Shown here: positions 13,001-22,178 of the stretch, piece after piece | How positions within the stretch are numbered: position 1 is the stretch's first letter | How the letters are laid out: each line of letters opens with the position of its first letter | Source of the DNA: Haemaphysalis longicornis | Taxonomy: Eukaryota; Arthropoda; Arachnida; Ixodida; Ixodidae | Direction of reading: 5' to 3' | Assembly (NCBI GenBank): GCA_013339765.2 | Contig: CM023457.1 | Location: forward strand, 49,121,784-49,185,783 | Length of the DNA stretch: 64,000 bases | Notes under the pieces: generated by a model | Database searches by the model: none | Told to the model about the DNA's origin: nothing | What the model saw: the letters and a program-made list of their open reading frames with translations, nothing else | Position numbers and translations under genes: made by a program

Positions 13001-16000
13001 AGGTGGAACCGCAAGGCCCCGGCGCCTTTTGTCGCTTCCTTCACGGTGAGTTAGGCGTCCTCAGTGGGCGGACTGTTGGCAACAATGTAGCCTCCGCAGT
13101 GCTGCACGTAGCTTGTGGAATGAACTATATATATGCAAGAATGATGTCATCGCGTTGAATTTATTTGTTTTGTATAAATAAACCTAGAGGCGAAGCCTAT
13201 TACCGCAAGTAAGCCGTCAGGCACACGCACGAAGCATTATGAAATTTCATGAATGCTTTAAATGGCAAAAAAATACCGGCCTCTCGAGTCGCCATGTATG
13301 TTGCCTCATTGCGCCTGTCTGAGGCAGTGCATATGCTTACAAGGGGTATAGTACACGCAGCGACGGCGACGAGCGACGCGAAAATCGTAACTGAATGGGG
13401 CACAGAAAACGGATAGTATGGGTTCGACGTAACTATTAGTGGCTAGGGCGACAGCAGCACAGGCTTCAGAATTGTATACAGGCTGCCGGGGTCCCTCCAC
13501 TCTTTTTTTGCCGGCCAGAAGCAGCCCACAAGCGAGCGGCAGCAACGATAAAGTGAACTGTAGCGACAAGCGACGACCACGGAGGACATTGGCTTGTCGA
13601 CATGTCGTCCAGTGCACTCTGTTTGTTGTGCCTTTTGAGTACGTTTTCCGCGTCGCTTGTTTCAGTCGCTGCATGTGGTCACGCCTTCCCCTTAAGAAAC
13701 TCCCCGCAAACAAGAGCACATGCGTCAAGTGCTAATCAGGCATATCTAAAACAGAACTAAAGACTTAGCCATGACGCTGTCATTCCATTCTCTGGAAATG
13801 CGTGGCATGTCGAAAACGGAAAAGCCTCCCTAAAACAGAACTGCGAATTTTTTTACAGATATATGAAAATGTTCGTAACGGCATACTTTGCTTCTTTCAG
13901 AAATTTATCATTTCTAGCTTAGGGAAATAAAAAGTAAACAAGCAACACATTTTGGTTTATGTAGCTTCCACTAGATGGCGCTAGCTGCTAGCAAGCGAGA
14001 GTTTTATCTCTATTTTACTACGGAGGTGAGATATTAAAAAAAATAACCAAACTAGGCCGCTTAGAGCGTTTTCATGGATCTGCAAAACTTTTCGTATTTA
14101 TGCACGATGGTTAATACGCCCGTGGGTCATGAAGTACGAAGTCCCATAGGAATGTTAACAGGCGAGTCCCCCTTAAAGTGCGCATGCGTATGATTGCATG
14201 CGTGCGAGTGCCATTGTAAGAGGAGAAGCTGCGCACCAGAAGAGAACGTATGTATCTCCTCTAATGCTTCCAGTGACGCAAAGGTCGGCCCCAATTTTTT
14301 CAGTATCATCATCATTATCGCCAGCCTATCTACGCCCACTGCAGGGCAAAGGCCTCTCCCATTGATCTCCAATTACCCCGCTCCTGTGCTAACTGCGACC
14401 AATTTATCCCCGAAAACATCTTGATCTCATCTGCCCATCTAACTTTCTGCCGCCCCCTGAAACGCTTGCCTTGTCTAGGGATCCACTCTGTTACCCTTAA
14501 TGACCAACGGTTATCTTGCCTTCACATTACGTGCCCTGCCCACGTCCATTTCTTCTTCTTAATTTATACTAGTATGTCCTTAACATGCGTTTGTTCCCTG
14601 ACTCACTCCACTCTCTTCTTGTACCTTAATGTTACACCTATCATCTTCCGTTCCATTGCACGCTGAGTCGTCCTCAATTTAAGTTGAACCCTCTTGGTGA
14701 GCCTCCAAGTTTCTGCCCCGCAGGTGAGTACCGGTAAGATGCAGCTGTCATACACTTTCTTCTGTTACCAATCAACTCTGCAATTTTTACATCGTTGCTT
14801 CTGGAACAAATGCGTCAGGCTAGCAGTGCACACTCTGAAGCACAAAACGAAAGTTACAATAACGCAAGAAACGAGCTAGCGTACCATGATAGCTCAGCTT
14901 GAAAGGAGGGGCGACAGGTAGGTTGATAGGTCGGGGAGTGACAGGCAGGGCCACCCTACCAGAGTAAGGACTCTTGTCTCTGGCGATTCGATTGGGGGTG
15001 AAGAGGGCCATGTGGAAGGCCTCATCTGCCAGGTACGAAAGCAGGACCTCTGGTCGTCGGCCCCTGATGCAGTTGAGAGGCAGCATCCGTCGAACTTGAA
15101 CCTCTGCACCCAGAGAACGTTGCTCAGAGCTGAAGCTTCGCGCCACCAGCGGACGCAGCACTGCAAAGACTCCTCGGTGTGGGCACCGTCCAAGTACAGC
15201 GTCAGGCCCTGGCCGCAAGGAACTGTCTGGCACCGTCCAGGCCATCGGCACTGTTCCAGACCTGCGTCCAGGAATGAACTCAAATTCTTTGAATACATTG
15301 CCCAGCTCTATAAAAATGCCTTTTTTTTTTGCGACAAGTGAAGAAAAAATTGGCTGGCGATTACGATACTCCCTAATGCAATATTTGGGCGCAGCAGCAG
15401 TGCGCTGAGGCAGCACTCACTCGTGGGTTCTCTCGACGGCAGGTATGGCGAGCGCAAAGTGCGGCGCAAAGTGCGTCTCAGGAAGGGACCGCGAACTGAG
15501 CCTGCCCCCTCCCTTCCCCAACCGCACACTTTCGGAGAGCGCTGGCTCGCACCGCCACGGCGAACCACCCTCCCCTCCCAATTTCGCGACACTCTCCTCC
15601 TTTGCTTTCTTTCACTCGTCGGTTTCGCTTTTTCTTTCACTCGTCGGTCTTCCCATCATTCGCTCGGTCACGACGACGGCGACGCGGCTCAGCTCAGAGA
15701 CGGCCGCCGAAGGGCTGCGCCCTAAAATACCTCCTGCAGGCGTACAGAAGCGCAATTACTTGGAAGCCACCTTGTGTAAGAACAGGACAGTCTCGGTCGT
15801 ATAAGTACTTGGCGGACCCGCCGCGGTGGATCGTGGCTGAGGCGTTGTGCTGCTGAGCACAAGGACGTGGGTTCGATCTCGTCCGCGGTGGCTGCTAATC
15901 TCGACAAACACCCGTTTGTCGAGATTTCGGCGCACGTTAAAGATCCCGGGGTGGTCTAAATTAATCCGGAGCCCTCAATAGCCCAGGTGTAGCTTCGTCC

Positions 16001-19000
16001 ACCTTGTTTAAAAACCGGATATAGCTTCAGCCATAGTAGGACACGAGCCACTACCGAGTAAGCATCACAGCGGCTGAAGTTAAATTTTTGCTGCCTCACC
16101 TCTCTGTTTTTGTGTAAACGTTTTCGTGTCGAGGCACTTCAAGATGTATGTAAGATGTGCTAGGGAATGCTGGTCGCTTAGTGAGAGCTGAGTCTTTGTC
16201 GTACCTTTATGCCGAGCAGATGAGACCGTCGTGTAGTTGATGACAGGCTGCCACATAAAAGGTATACAAGGATGGATGTGTATATATAGTTCACTGGAAT
16301 GACTTGCAGGGTTTCCTGGTATAAATCATTCTCCTCAACACGCAGGCTGCCCAAAAGTCGACCAGTTGTATTCATGACGTTTGCAAACATGACATTTATG
16401 ACAAGGCATGGATTTTATAACATGCGTGCTGATGGATAGCAAGTATAAATCACGCTCGTATGACCGCGGCACTTCCTCCACGTGACTCGCCAGTGACCGA
16501 TCCAATTTGGATCTGATTTTTTCTTTCTGGCTGCCGTTCTCGCGCCTCGCCCACACCAAGGATCCCTTACCACTGTCGTAGCGTAATTTCAGTATTCCTT
16601 GCCTGACTGCATGTCGAAACCATCAACTGCCCACTTACAAAGGTCATAGATTACTACTATCTTGTGGAGGTTGCAATTTGAAAAACCTTGATTAACACAG
16701 ACCGACTGCCACTGAGCCCGTTATCTTACTTGGGTAGTATCAGGATCGCACTCTATTCCCATGTCCTCTGCATTCAGTAGCGGCGCACTTACCGAGCCAC
16801 CACCATCACATACACACTCACCTTTAGCCATGAGCTCCGGAATCACAAAATGAGGAGCCATAAAAGGCAGGTGTTCAACCAACTCTCCTTCACTGCCTCC
16901 CAGGGTCCACTGTTGTGCTACAAAATCAGGACAAGCATCAGGACGAGTCCCAACCAAGCAAAGAAGATATGAGGAGTTACAAAGAATCCCTCACCATTTA
17001 CTGAAGACAGCCCTGGGTGGTGTTTGGCGAGCCAGGTTCCACAAAGTTGCAGGGCAAGGGATGCATTTCCCTGTTGCTGCTCCCCGGATATTCCCAGCCG
17101 GCAGCGTGCTATCTCCCACTCGTATATACACAGTGGGGGAGCTAACCTGAGGGGGCACTGGTAACCATGCGTAGAACAAGAAACAAAGAACGAAATACAG
17201 ACTCGTGTTCACCAGCCTCTTACTATCAACTCAAGTCGGAGGTCCCCCCTGACAGTTCTTACTTCTGGACCTCCTCATGTTCTCCGCTCATTTGTTCATC
17301 TTATCTGTACGTTTACCTTCAATAAACTTCAATAAACTTCAACCTATAGGAAGTGCACACACCCCTTTCTCGCGAGCCCTTTTCCGAAGCACCTCGATGG
17401 CTTTCTCTGGCTGGGGTAGCGTGAAGGCCGGGCAGTCCTTCTTAAAGATGCCGGCCTTGTGCCAGGCAATCTCCTGCACGGTGGAGCCCAGCACCCTAGT
17501 GTGGTCCAGTCCGAGGGATGTGATGCCCACCACTGTGGGATGCCTGCATCAGGTTAACAGGTAGTCGATGTTTTGCGTACGTTTGGCAGGCTCTAATTCA
17601 GGCAGGTGTGCTTTCGAGGTTTCGGCGCACGTTGAAGATCTCCAGGTAGTCAAAATTAATCTGGAGCCCTCCACTACGGCTCGCATCATCGCCTGTGTAG
17701 CGTCGGCACGTTAAAACCTCATAATCAATAATTGAGCCAGGTAATCAAGTCCACAAAGCAGCGGCACATGCCAATGGACAAAGTAGCAGAGAGGAACGCG
17801 CTGCTTCTTTTGCATGAGGTATCCGTGGGACAAGAAGGAACATCCCATGTTATATAATTTTTATTTAACACCGTCGCTTCCTTCACTATCTTCTAAGTGG
17901 TTTGGACTGTATTTGCTGTAATCAGTTACTGCGGGGAGCTGCTATGGCCAGTAACATTTGATCCTGTTCACTGTACAAATACCCGCATGGGAATGGGAAC
18001 CACTGTGACTTCCGTGGCTGACCCATTTTGCCTAAAACATTTCTGGTAACTACAGTTGTGAATAGAGCAGCTTAAACTGTTGCTCCATTTCTAGTGGGCT
18101 TAGCCAACACAAGCGAACTTATGGTAGCGCACTCAATTATGATCTGAGATTATTGAAACAGGACAATTTTAACACATCCTTCATGCCTACTAGTAGCATG
18201 CATACTTGGAAAAAAAAGCCACGTTTACAAGCGATTTCTTCATCACCACACCACGTGCATGCACTTAACGCGTCTACAGTGCAAAATTTAAAGCCAGCAA
18301 TGACTGCAGCCTACTTTTCATGCTTGCACAATCGATTTACCTTATTACATTCGTGCTGTCGTTCTCGCCTCCAACACCTACTTCGAGCACCAACACATCA
18401 ACCTGAAAGAAGCAGTTAAAAACTCGCCATTGTCCTACATACCAACCAATATTTATGGCATAATCAGACTGAAACAGTGGCAGGTGATAATAAGTGGTAA
18501 GTGATTAACACCGCTGGTTGCCCCCGGTAAGTGATTAATTACCCTTTTATCACAAGTGTTACCGGCAAGGTCAGAAAGCAGCTGTTGCACCTATAGTGGC
18601 ATTTGGTCAGTTATTATGAAGCGTTTATTAAAGGTTTGTTATATCTTGAAAACAAAATGCAGTGGGAAGTATATAGTCAGTTGGAAACGTATGTTATTCA
18701 CCAAAGTAATGTGTGAAGTTTCCGTTAAAACAAAGAAAGAACAGCACAGCTCTGGTGAAAATGATAGCAAGCGGCAACAGTTGCCGTCCAGCAACCTTTA
18801 GGGCAGAAATGATGCAGGTCGTACCAAACAGCCTTACAGGTCTTCTCTGTCGTGACAAGGCTGGTATCCCGCTGCCTTTCCATTACAAAATGATGACATA
18901 TGTCACCACTGCAAAGTTTATCCGGACGCAGATGCTGAAAGTTCTGATCCCAACTGATAACTGTAATTGACTAGCGCATAGTTATGCAAACCCTGTTTTG

Positions 19001-21081
19001 TCTGCTGAGGCCAGTGGCGGATCTGGATGAAGGGGGGGTGTGGGCTATCGCCCCCCCCCCCCAATAAAGAAAGTTTAACTTTACCAGGCATGTATACAGT
19101 GCGCGCTATGCCCCTCTCATCTGATCTTATGCTGCGTTAGTATCGTCTGCACTATAACACCACCCTTCTCAAGGGGACACTATGGATATTCATCTGGCTG
19201 AGGTTGATTGATAATGGGCAGGATAAAGTCATGCTCTCGCTCTGTTTGGCTTCCTACACCTCCGACTACGTTCTACTGAGAAAGAAATTATTTCTAAGTG
19301 TACCGTACAAAAAATACCGCTCTATTAACCTGCTAGCATGCTAAAGAGAATTGACGTGTGCTCACTTTTTCCTCCACGAATACCTTGAATGCCATCACAG
19401 TCAAGAAACGGAAATATCCCGGCATGTTGTCTCCTTCCTGGTGTATAGACAAAGCAATAAAATAAAATTATGATTGCTCGGTCAAGTGAACAGAGCGGTG
19501 TCAATACAGCAGTGCCTAGGTTTTCCTACACCGACCTGAGCTTTGATGTCGCGGTAAACTTGCCAGAAGTACCGTGTGAAAAGTTCTTCGGACAACGGTT
19601 TCCCGTTGATTCGAATCCTTTCGCGAGCCGCCACGAGATGCGGAGAGCTGTCAACATGAATTAAAAAAGAGCATGATTTGTTACCATGGTAAATCACGAA
19701 GATGTGTTATATTTAGACTTATAACCAATTTACCACGTTGCTAACATCTCTCATGACCGAAAACTGCAAAAAATAAACATCTTTACATTCAACTTTAGAG
19801 CCGGAAAACATGGTCCAGGTAGTTCATGTTCTGCAATATTCGCGTCCTGGTAAGGGGGTGTTAGTTAATGTAAACTGCTCTTGACAGTTCTGGGGCACTC
19901 GATTTGCAGTAAAAAGATTAAAAATGAGGTCCCCCTTCTCCACGACTCGCCATAGCGGCACTGGCTGCCAGAATACGCTTACATACGCAAGAATGCATCA
20001 GCAAGGGGAGGGGACTACAGCCGCTCGGTAGCTGATTTGGCAAAGCGCCAATCGCGTTATCTCAAGATTCAAGGTTGTGGGTTTTTATCCCACGCCTGGC
20101 ACAAGTTTTTTTTCATTTACTGCCGTTCCTTAACTTTCCTAACATTCCAAAATTTGTATTGCCTCCCGGAAAAGCGGCAAACTAGTTCCCTCTATGCCCT
20201 GCTTGTCGTTCTTGACCGCGCTGGCCCTTCTCTGTGTGTTTGTATGTATGTATGTATGTATGTATGTATGTATGTATGTATGTATGTATGTATGTATGTA
20301 TGTATGTATGTATGTATGTATGTATGTATGTATGTATGTATGTATGTATGTATGTATGTATGTATGTATGCATGTATGTATGCTTGTATGTATGTATGCA
20401 TGCATGCATGTGTGTATGTATGTGTATGTATGTATGTATGCATGTATGCATGTATGTATGTATGCATGTATGTATGTATGCATGTATGTATTGTATGCAT
20501 GTATGTATGCGTATGTATGTATGTATGTATGTATGTATGTATGTATGTATGTATGTATGTATGTATGTATGTATGTATGTATGTATGTGTGTATGTATGT
20601 GTATGTATGTATGTATGTATGTATGTATGTATGTATGTATGTATGTATGTATGTATGTATGTATGTATGTATGTAGCATGCATGCCCATATAATCAGTGC
20701 GGCATCAACATTCGCAAGGCATCCCTAATACAAAGGCGGAGCAAGCTTCGTGATAAGTCTACTCACGTGTAGAGACCTGTCTTGAATCCATACTGTCTCA
20801 GAATACTCTCAGCAAAGGCACACGTTGATCCTTTTCCTTTCGTTCCAGCCACGTGAATTATCTTCAGGTCGTCCAAATCTGCAATCTGTCAACCAGACGT
20901 TATCTGTGGAACATTTCGACACGGGCCACGCTCAATCGCGAGCACAACCTACCTGCAGGCCAACAGCTTTCAAGTGTTCGGGCGTACGCTGCGAAATGGG
21001 GACAGCGGGCGTTTCGTTGTCCACTGGTTTCCTCTGTTTAGCTTTACTGTTCTGCAGGGTATTCAGTGTGCACACAGCGTC
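6995..21081 (-). CDS. FPGS: Folylpolyglutamate synthase, copy 2 (FPGS-2), exons 2-12
   Basis: Paralogue of the gene at 43.8-60.7 kb, same strand, with its 5' end about 22 kb beyond the 3' end of FPGS-1. Exons: 21081-20953, 20885-20767, 19647-19536, 19437-19366, 18402-18341, 17543-17363, 17157-16995, 16917-16822, 15261-14960, 9888-9626 and 7072-6995. They total 1,577 nt, one base short of a multiple of three, because exon 10 has a -1 indel; restored, 525 residues plus exon 1 would be encoded. The P-loop GTKGKGSTCAF, the Mg-site signature with intact Asp (VLEVGVGGENDSTNVI), SLGLDHT and YLDGAHT are all present. All eleven exons have the same intron phases as FPGS-1, so duplication followed the intron gains. 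Introns hold LINE, SINE and inverted-repeat insertions. No exon shows a stop codon in the family frame. Confidence 0.9.
7073..9064. other. FPGS-2 intron 11, distal part
   Basis: No exon-like sequence. It contains a repeated segment, tactggcgtca(t/c)ttccgtgacgg, at about 8,430 and 8,642 (period about 212 bp) and poly-A runs near 8,002 and 8,274. Confidence 0.5.
9069..9579. mobile_element. TTAA-flanked inverted-repeat element
   Basis: Left end TTAAAGGAGCCATGAAGAC at 9,065. The right end is the inverted form, ending ACCCTTTAA at 9,583. TTAA flanks both sides. It is the same family as 45,141-46,744 and lies in FPGS-2 intron 11. No transposase; non-autonomous. Confidence 0.65.
9626..9888 (-). CDS. 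FPGS: FPGS-2 exon 11
   Basis: 263 nt, with acceptor ttgcag and donor gtgggt. It encodes CEANMNVWCHLLSSL, LNFTCLSQAVSWIRDQQ and STPPAHIQ. It is one codon longer than in FPGS-1. Confidence 0.92.
10069..10460 (+). repeat. Duplicated (CCAAT)n arrays
   Basis: Pentamer TCCAA arrays at 10,069-10,115 and 10,332-10,397 are each followed by CTC(T)TCGCGC..TGCGCAGCACGG, so a unit of roughly 280 bp is repeated twice. Confidence 0.7.
10461..11790. other. FPGS-2 intron 10, no feature seen
   Basis: Only short ORFs and A-rich runs (11,218). No exon or element ends recognised. Confidence 0.4.
11797..12037 (+). repeat. Internal fragment of the TTAA-flanked element
   Basis: Near-identical to 9,207-9,447, same orientation, sharing GCTAGCCAGTTTCCAGCAAC and the CTATGACGTCACAGAATC segment. 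The element ends are absent. Confidence 0.8.
12874..13126. mobile_element. Long inverted-repeat (fold-back) element
   Basis: About 90-bp arms at 12,874-12,963 and 13,039-13,126 are nearly exact inverted copies (for example CCGCCCACTGAG and CTCAGTGGGCGG, CCTAACTCACCGTGAAG). The spacer is about 75 bp; TA flanks are likely. Confidence 0.75.
14300..14760 (-). mobile_element. RTE-type LINE, 3' end fragment
   Basis: The minus strand reads in pieces VESVREQTHVKDILV, KKKWTWAGHV and WERPLPCSGR, then a TGATGATGA tail. This is the C-terminal tail of an RTE-clade reverse transcriptase, as in 35,240-36,760. Stops and frameshifts present; 5' truncated. In FPGS-2 intron 10. Confidence 0.75.
14960..15261 (-). 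CDS. FPGS: FPGS-2 exon 10, DGAHT motif, frame broken
   Basis: 302 nt, with acceptor acgcag and donor gtaggg. It encodes LEQCRWPGRC, GLTLYLDGAHTEESLQCC and VRWWREASA, then loses a base near 15,125-15,131 relative to FPGS-1. It resumes as EQRSLGAEVQVRRMLPLN, RRPEVLLSYLADEAF and ALFTPN. Adding one base restores 303 nt and the phase-1 exit. Confidence 0.9.
15348..15728 (+). repeat. 370-bp GC-rich dispersed repeat, copy 1
   Basis: Shares start GCGATTACGATACTCCCTAA, the GCAGCAGTGCGCTGAGGCAG segment and end GGGCTGCGCCCTAAAATA with 36,842-37,205. Source element unknown. In FPGS-2 intron 9. Confidence 0.75.
15818..15995 (+). mobile_element. tRNA-derived SINE, Ruka-like
   Basis: A-box-like TGGATCGTGGCTGAGGCG, B box GGGTTCGATCTC at 15,869, then body TTTCGGCGCACGTTAAAGAT and CCGGAGCCCTC. 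I recognise this layout from the tick Ruka SINE. In FPGS-2 intron 9. Confidence 0.75.
16822..16917 (-). CDS. FPGS: FPGS-2 exon 9
   Basis: 96 nt, phase 1 at both ends, with acceptor tgtag and donor gtgagt. It ends LPFMAPHFVIPELMAK, which corresponds to human LAPVFQPTSHMRLGL. It is two codons shorter than in FPGS-1. Confidence 0.82.
16995..17157 (-). CDS. FPGS: FPGS-2 exon 8
   Basis: 163 nt, entering in phase 0 with CPLRLAPPL (human CPLYLCPML), then LGISGEQQGNASLALQL, leaving in phase 1 before gtgagg. Confidence 0.9.
17363..17543 (-). CDS. FPGS: FPGS-2 exon 7
   Basis: 181 nt, with acceptor tgcag and donor gtgtgt. It encodes VVGITSLGLDHTRVLG, QEIAWHKAGIFKK and PAFTLPQPEKA. Same length and phases as in FPGS-1. 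Confidence 0.94.
17606..17735 (+). mobile_element. Ruka-like SINE, body only
   Basis: Contains TTTCGGCGCACGTTGAAGAT, CTGGAGCCCTCCACTACGG and GCGTCGGCACGTTAAAACC. The tRNA-like head is missing. In FPGS-2 intron 6. Confidence 0.7.
17740..19365. other. FPGS-2 introns 6 and 5, otherwise empty
   Basis: Apart from exon 6 at 18,341-18,402, no feature is seen. A C homopolymer lies near 19,052. Confidence 0.5.
18341..18402 (-). CDS. FPGS: FPGS-2 exon 6, second signature
   Basis: 62 nt, with acceptor tttcag and donor gtaaat. It encodes VDVLVLEVGVGGENDSTNVI. The signature Asp is present, unlike in FPGS-1. Confidence 0.93.
19366..19437 (-). CDS. FPGS: FPGS-2 exon 5
   Basis: 72 nt, phase 0 at both ends, with donor gtgagc. 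It encodes EGDNMPGYFRF then LTVMAFKVFVEEK. Confidence 0.92.
19536..19647 (-). CDS. FPGS: FPGS-2 exon 4
   Basis: 112 nt, entering in phase 2 after gacag. It encodes SPHLVAARERIRINGKPLSE and ELFTRYFWQVYRDIKAQ, and leaves in phase 0 before gtcggt. Confidence 0.93.
20012..20150 (+). mobile_element. tRNA-derived SINE, second type
   Basis: tRNA-like head GGTAGCTGATTTGGCAAAGC with a decayed B box (GTGGGTTTTTATCCC) and a tail CAAGTTTTTTTTCATTTACT, resembling a common tick SINE. In FPGS-2 intron 3. Confidence 0.5.
20234..20675. repeat. TATG tetranucleotide microsatellite
   Basis: About 440 bp of (TATG)n with scattered TGCATG and TGTG variants. Long ORFs in all frames here are artefacts of the repeat. 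It ends about 90 bp before FPGS-2 exon 3. Confidence 0.98.
20767..20885 (-). CDS. FPGS: FPGS-2 exon 3, ATP-binding P-loop
   Basis: 119 nt, with acceptor gacag and donor gtgagt. It encodes IIHVAGTKGKGSTCAFAESI and GFKTGLYT. The P-loop is identical to FPGS-1; 29 of 40 residues agree over the exon. Confidence 0.95.
20953..21081 (-). CDS. FPGS: FPGS-2 exon 2
   Basis: 43 codons, phase 0 at both ends. It begins DAVCTLNTLQ after tttcag and ends EHLKAVGLQ before donor gtaggt. It is one codon shorter than in FPGS-1, in a variable linker. Confidence 0.9.
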
Positions 21082-21499
21082 CTGAAAAGCGTGAGATAAG
21101 AAACGTTGACATTCACTGACGTTTCCATTTCTCACTCACCGTTTTCGCATGCCCATCAATCGGACAGAGTCAGTGCCTGGCACAGGTTTAATCTGTGCAA
21201 CCAGAGGAATCAGCGGCTCCCAACTCGCCTAACAGAGTCAAAGCATTGTCACATGTATTCGCATGGCTAAAAGAGAAAGCAGTGACAAGACATACAAGCA
21301 GTGTAATGGTGACTTTTGCCGAAGTCTATATTGTTGTTGTATGAGTTGTTTACTGGCGGAAGGGCAACTCGTCCAAAGAGCGCCAAATTCCAGTAGTTTG
21401 TATATTTCTGTGGGGGTTTACTTCCTTGGGTAAAATGGTTAAAAAATGGTGTAGGGGGCCATTTCATTAAAAGCAAGCTATTGGCATAGAGGACCGTAC
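21082..21499. other. 5' flank or intron 1 of FPGS-2
   Basis: The first coding exon should lie upstream of 21,081, but no ATG-bearing phase-0 exon stands out here or further upstream. Confidence 0.4.
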
Positions 21500-22071
21500 T
21501 GCTACGAGCTAGAGGTGGTGAATGTATATGCAGTTCAGGTTTCGATAATTACGTAGAGAGCCCTCATCAGAGGGAGATCGGTGAAACAATTATCGTCTAT
21601 ATGAAATTGTTTGTAAAAATCTGACGCTAAATAAATACTCTCAAACACGACTGCATGCAAACATGGAATTGTCTGCGAGGAAATGTGCCGCGTGAATTGA
21701 GATGTGGTGCGTGTATAGTGTTCTAGAAAATGTTTGCGTCTGTCATCGTCATGTTCTTTGCATTCAACAAGGATGGGAACAACGGTAAGTGGTTGTCCGC
21801 ATCTCGAACATTGGGGTCTTTGTGTGCCATTTAAAAGGTATGAATCAAAGTCTATATTTAATGCGAAGTCTTCCTTTGCAAACTTGTCCACCACCCTCGC
21901 GTGGTTGTGGTTTCCTGGCTGATAGTGCAACAAGCATGCAACTGACAACATACGAAGATTTATTTGCACTGGGCATCACTGTTTGAAACGTGGGAACTAA
22001 AGTTTTAAAGAAAAGAGCATCGAGCTCTTTTACCATATCTAGCAAATACGTTGGCTGCGGCTGCATAATGT
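21500..22071 (-). mobile_element. LINE fragment, C-terminal zinc knuckle (I/R1-like)
   Basis: Minus-strand frame at 21,535-21,969 contains CSRCGQPLTVVPILVECKEH, a CxxC..H..C knuckle typical of the end of ORF2 in I-group LINEs. 5' truncated and frame broken. Confidence 0.65.
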
Positions 22072-22178
22072 TGGCGTCTTGAAGCGCAGCAAAGACGAGG
22101 ACAGGAACACAGACGACGACACACAAAGCGTCGTCGTCTGTGTTCCTGTCCTCGTCTTTGCTGCGCTTCAAGACGCCA
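22072..22178. repeat. Perfect 49-bp inverted repeat (hairpin)
   Basis: Arms 22,072-22,120 and 22,130-22,178 are exact inverted copies with a 9-nt loop (acacaaagc). It interrupts the LINE fragment. Confidence 0.92.

Noticed and set aside
20194..20728. Several 160-218-codon ORFs of Met-Tyr-Val-Cys repeats on both strands
   Set aside because: They are the six-frame reading of the TATG microsatellite.
6995..21081. FPGS-2 as a processed retrocopy
   Set aside because: It keeps all introns at the same phases as FPGS-1, so it arose by DNA duplication.
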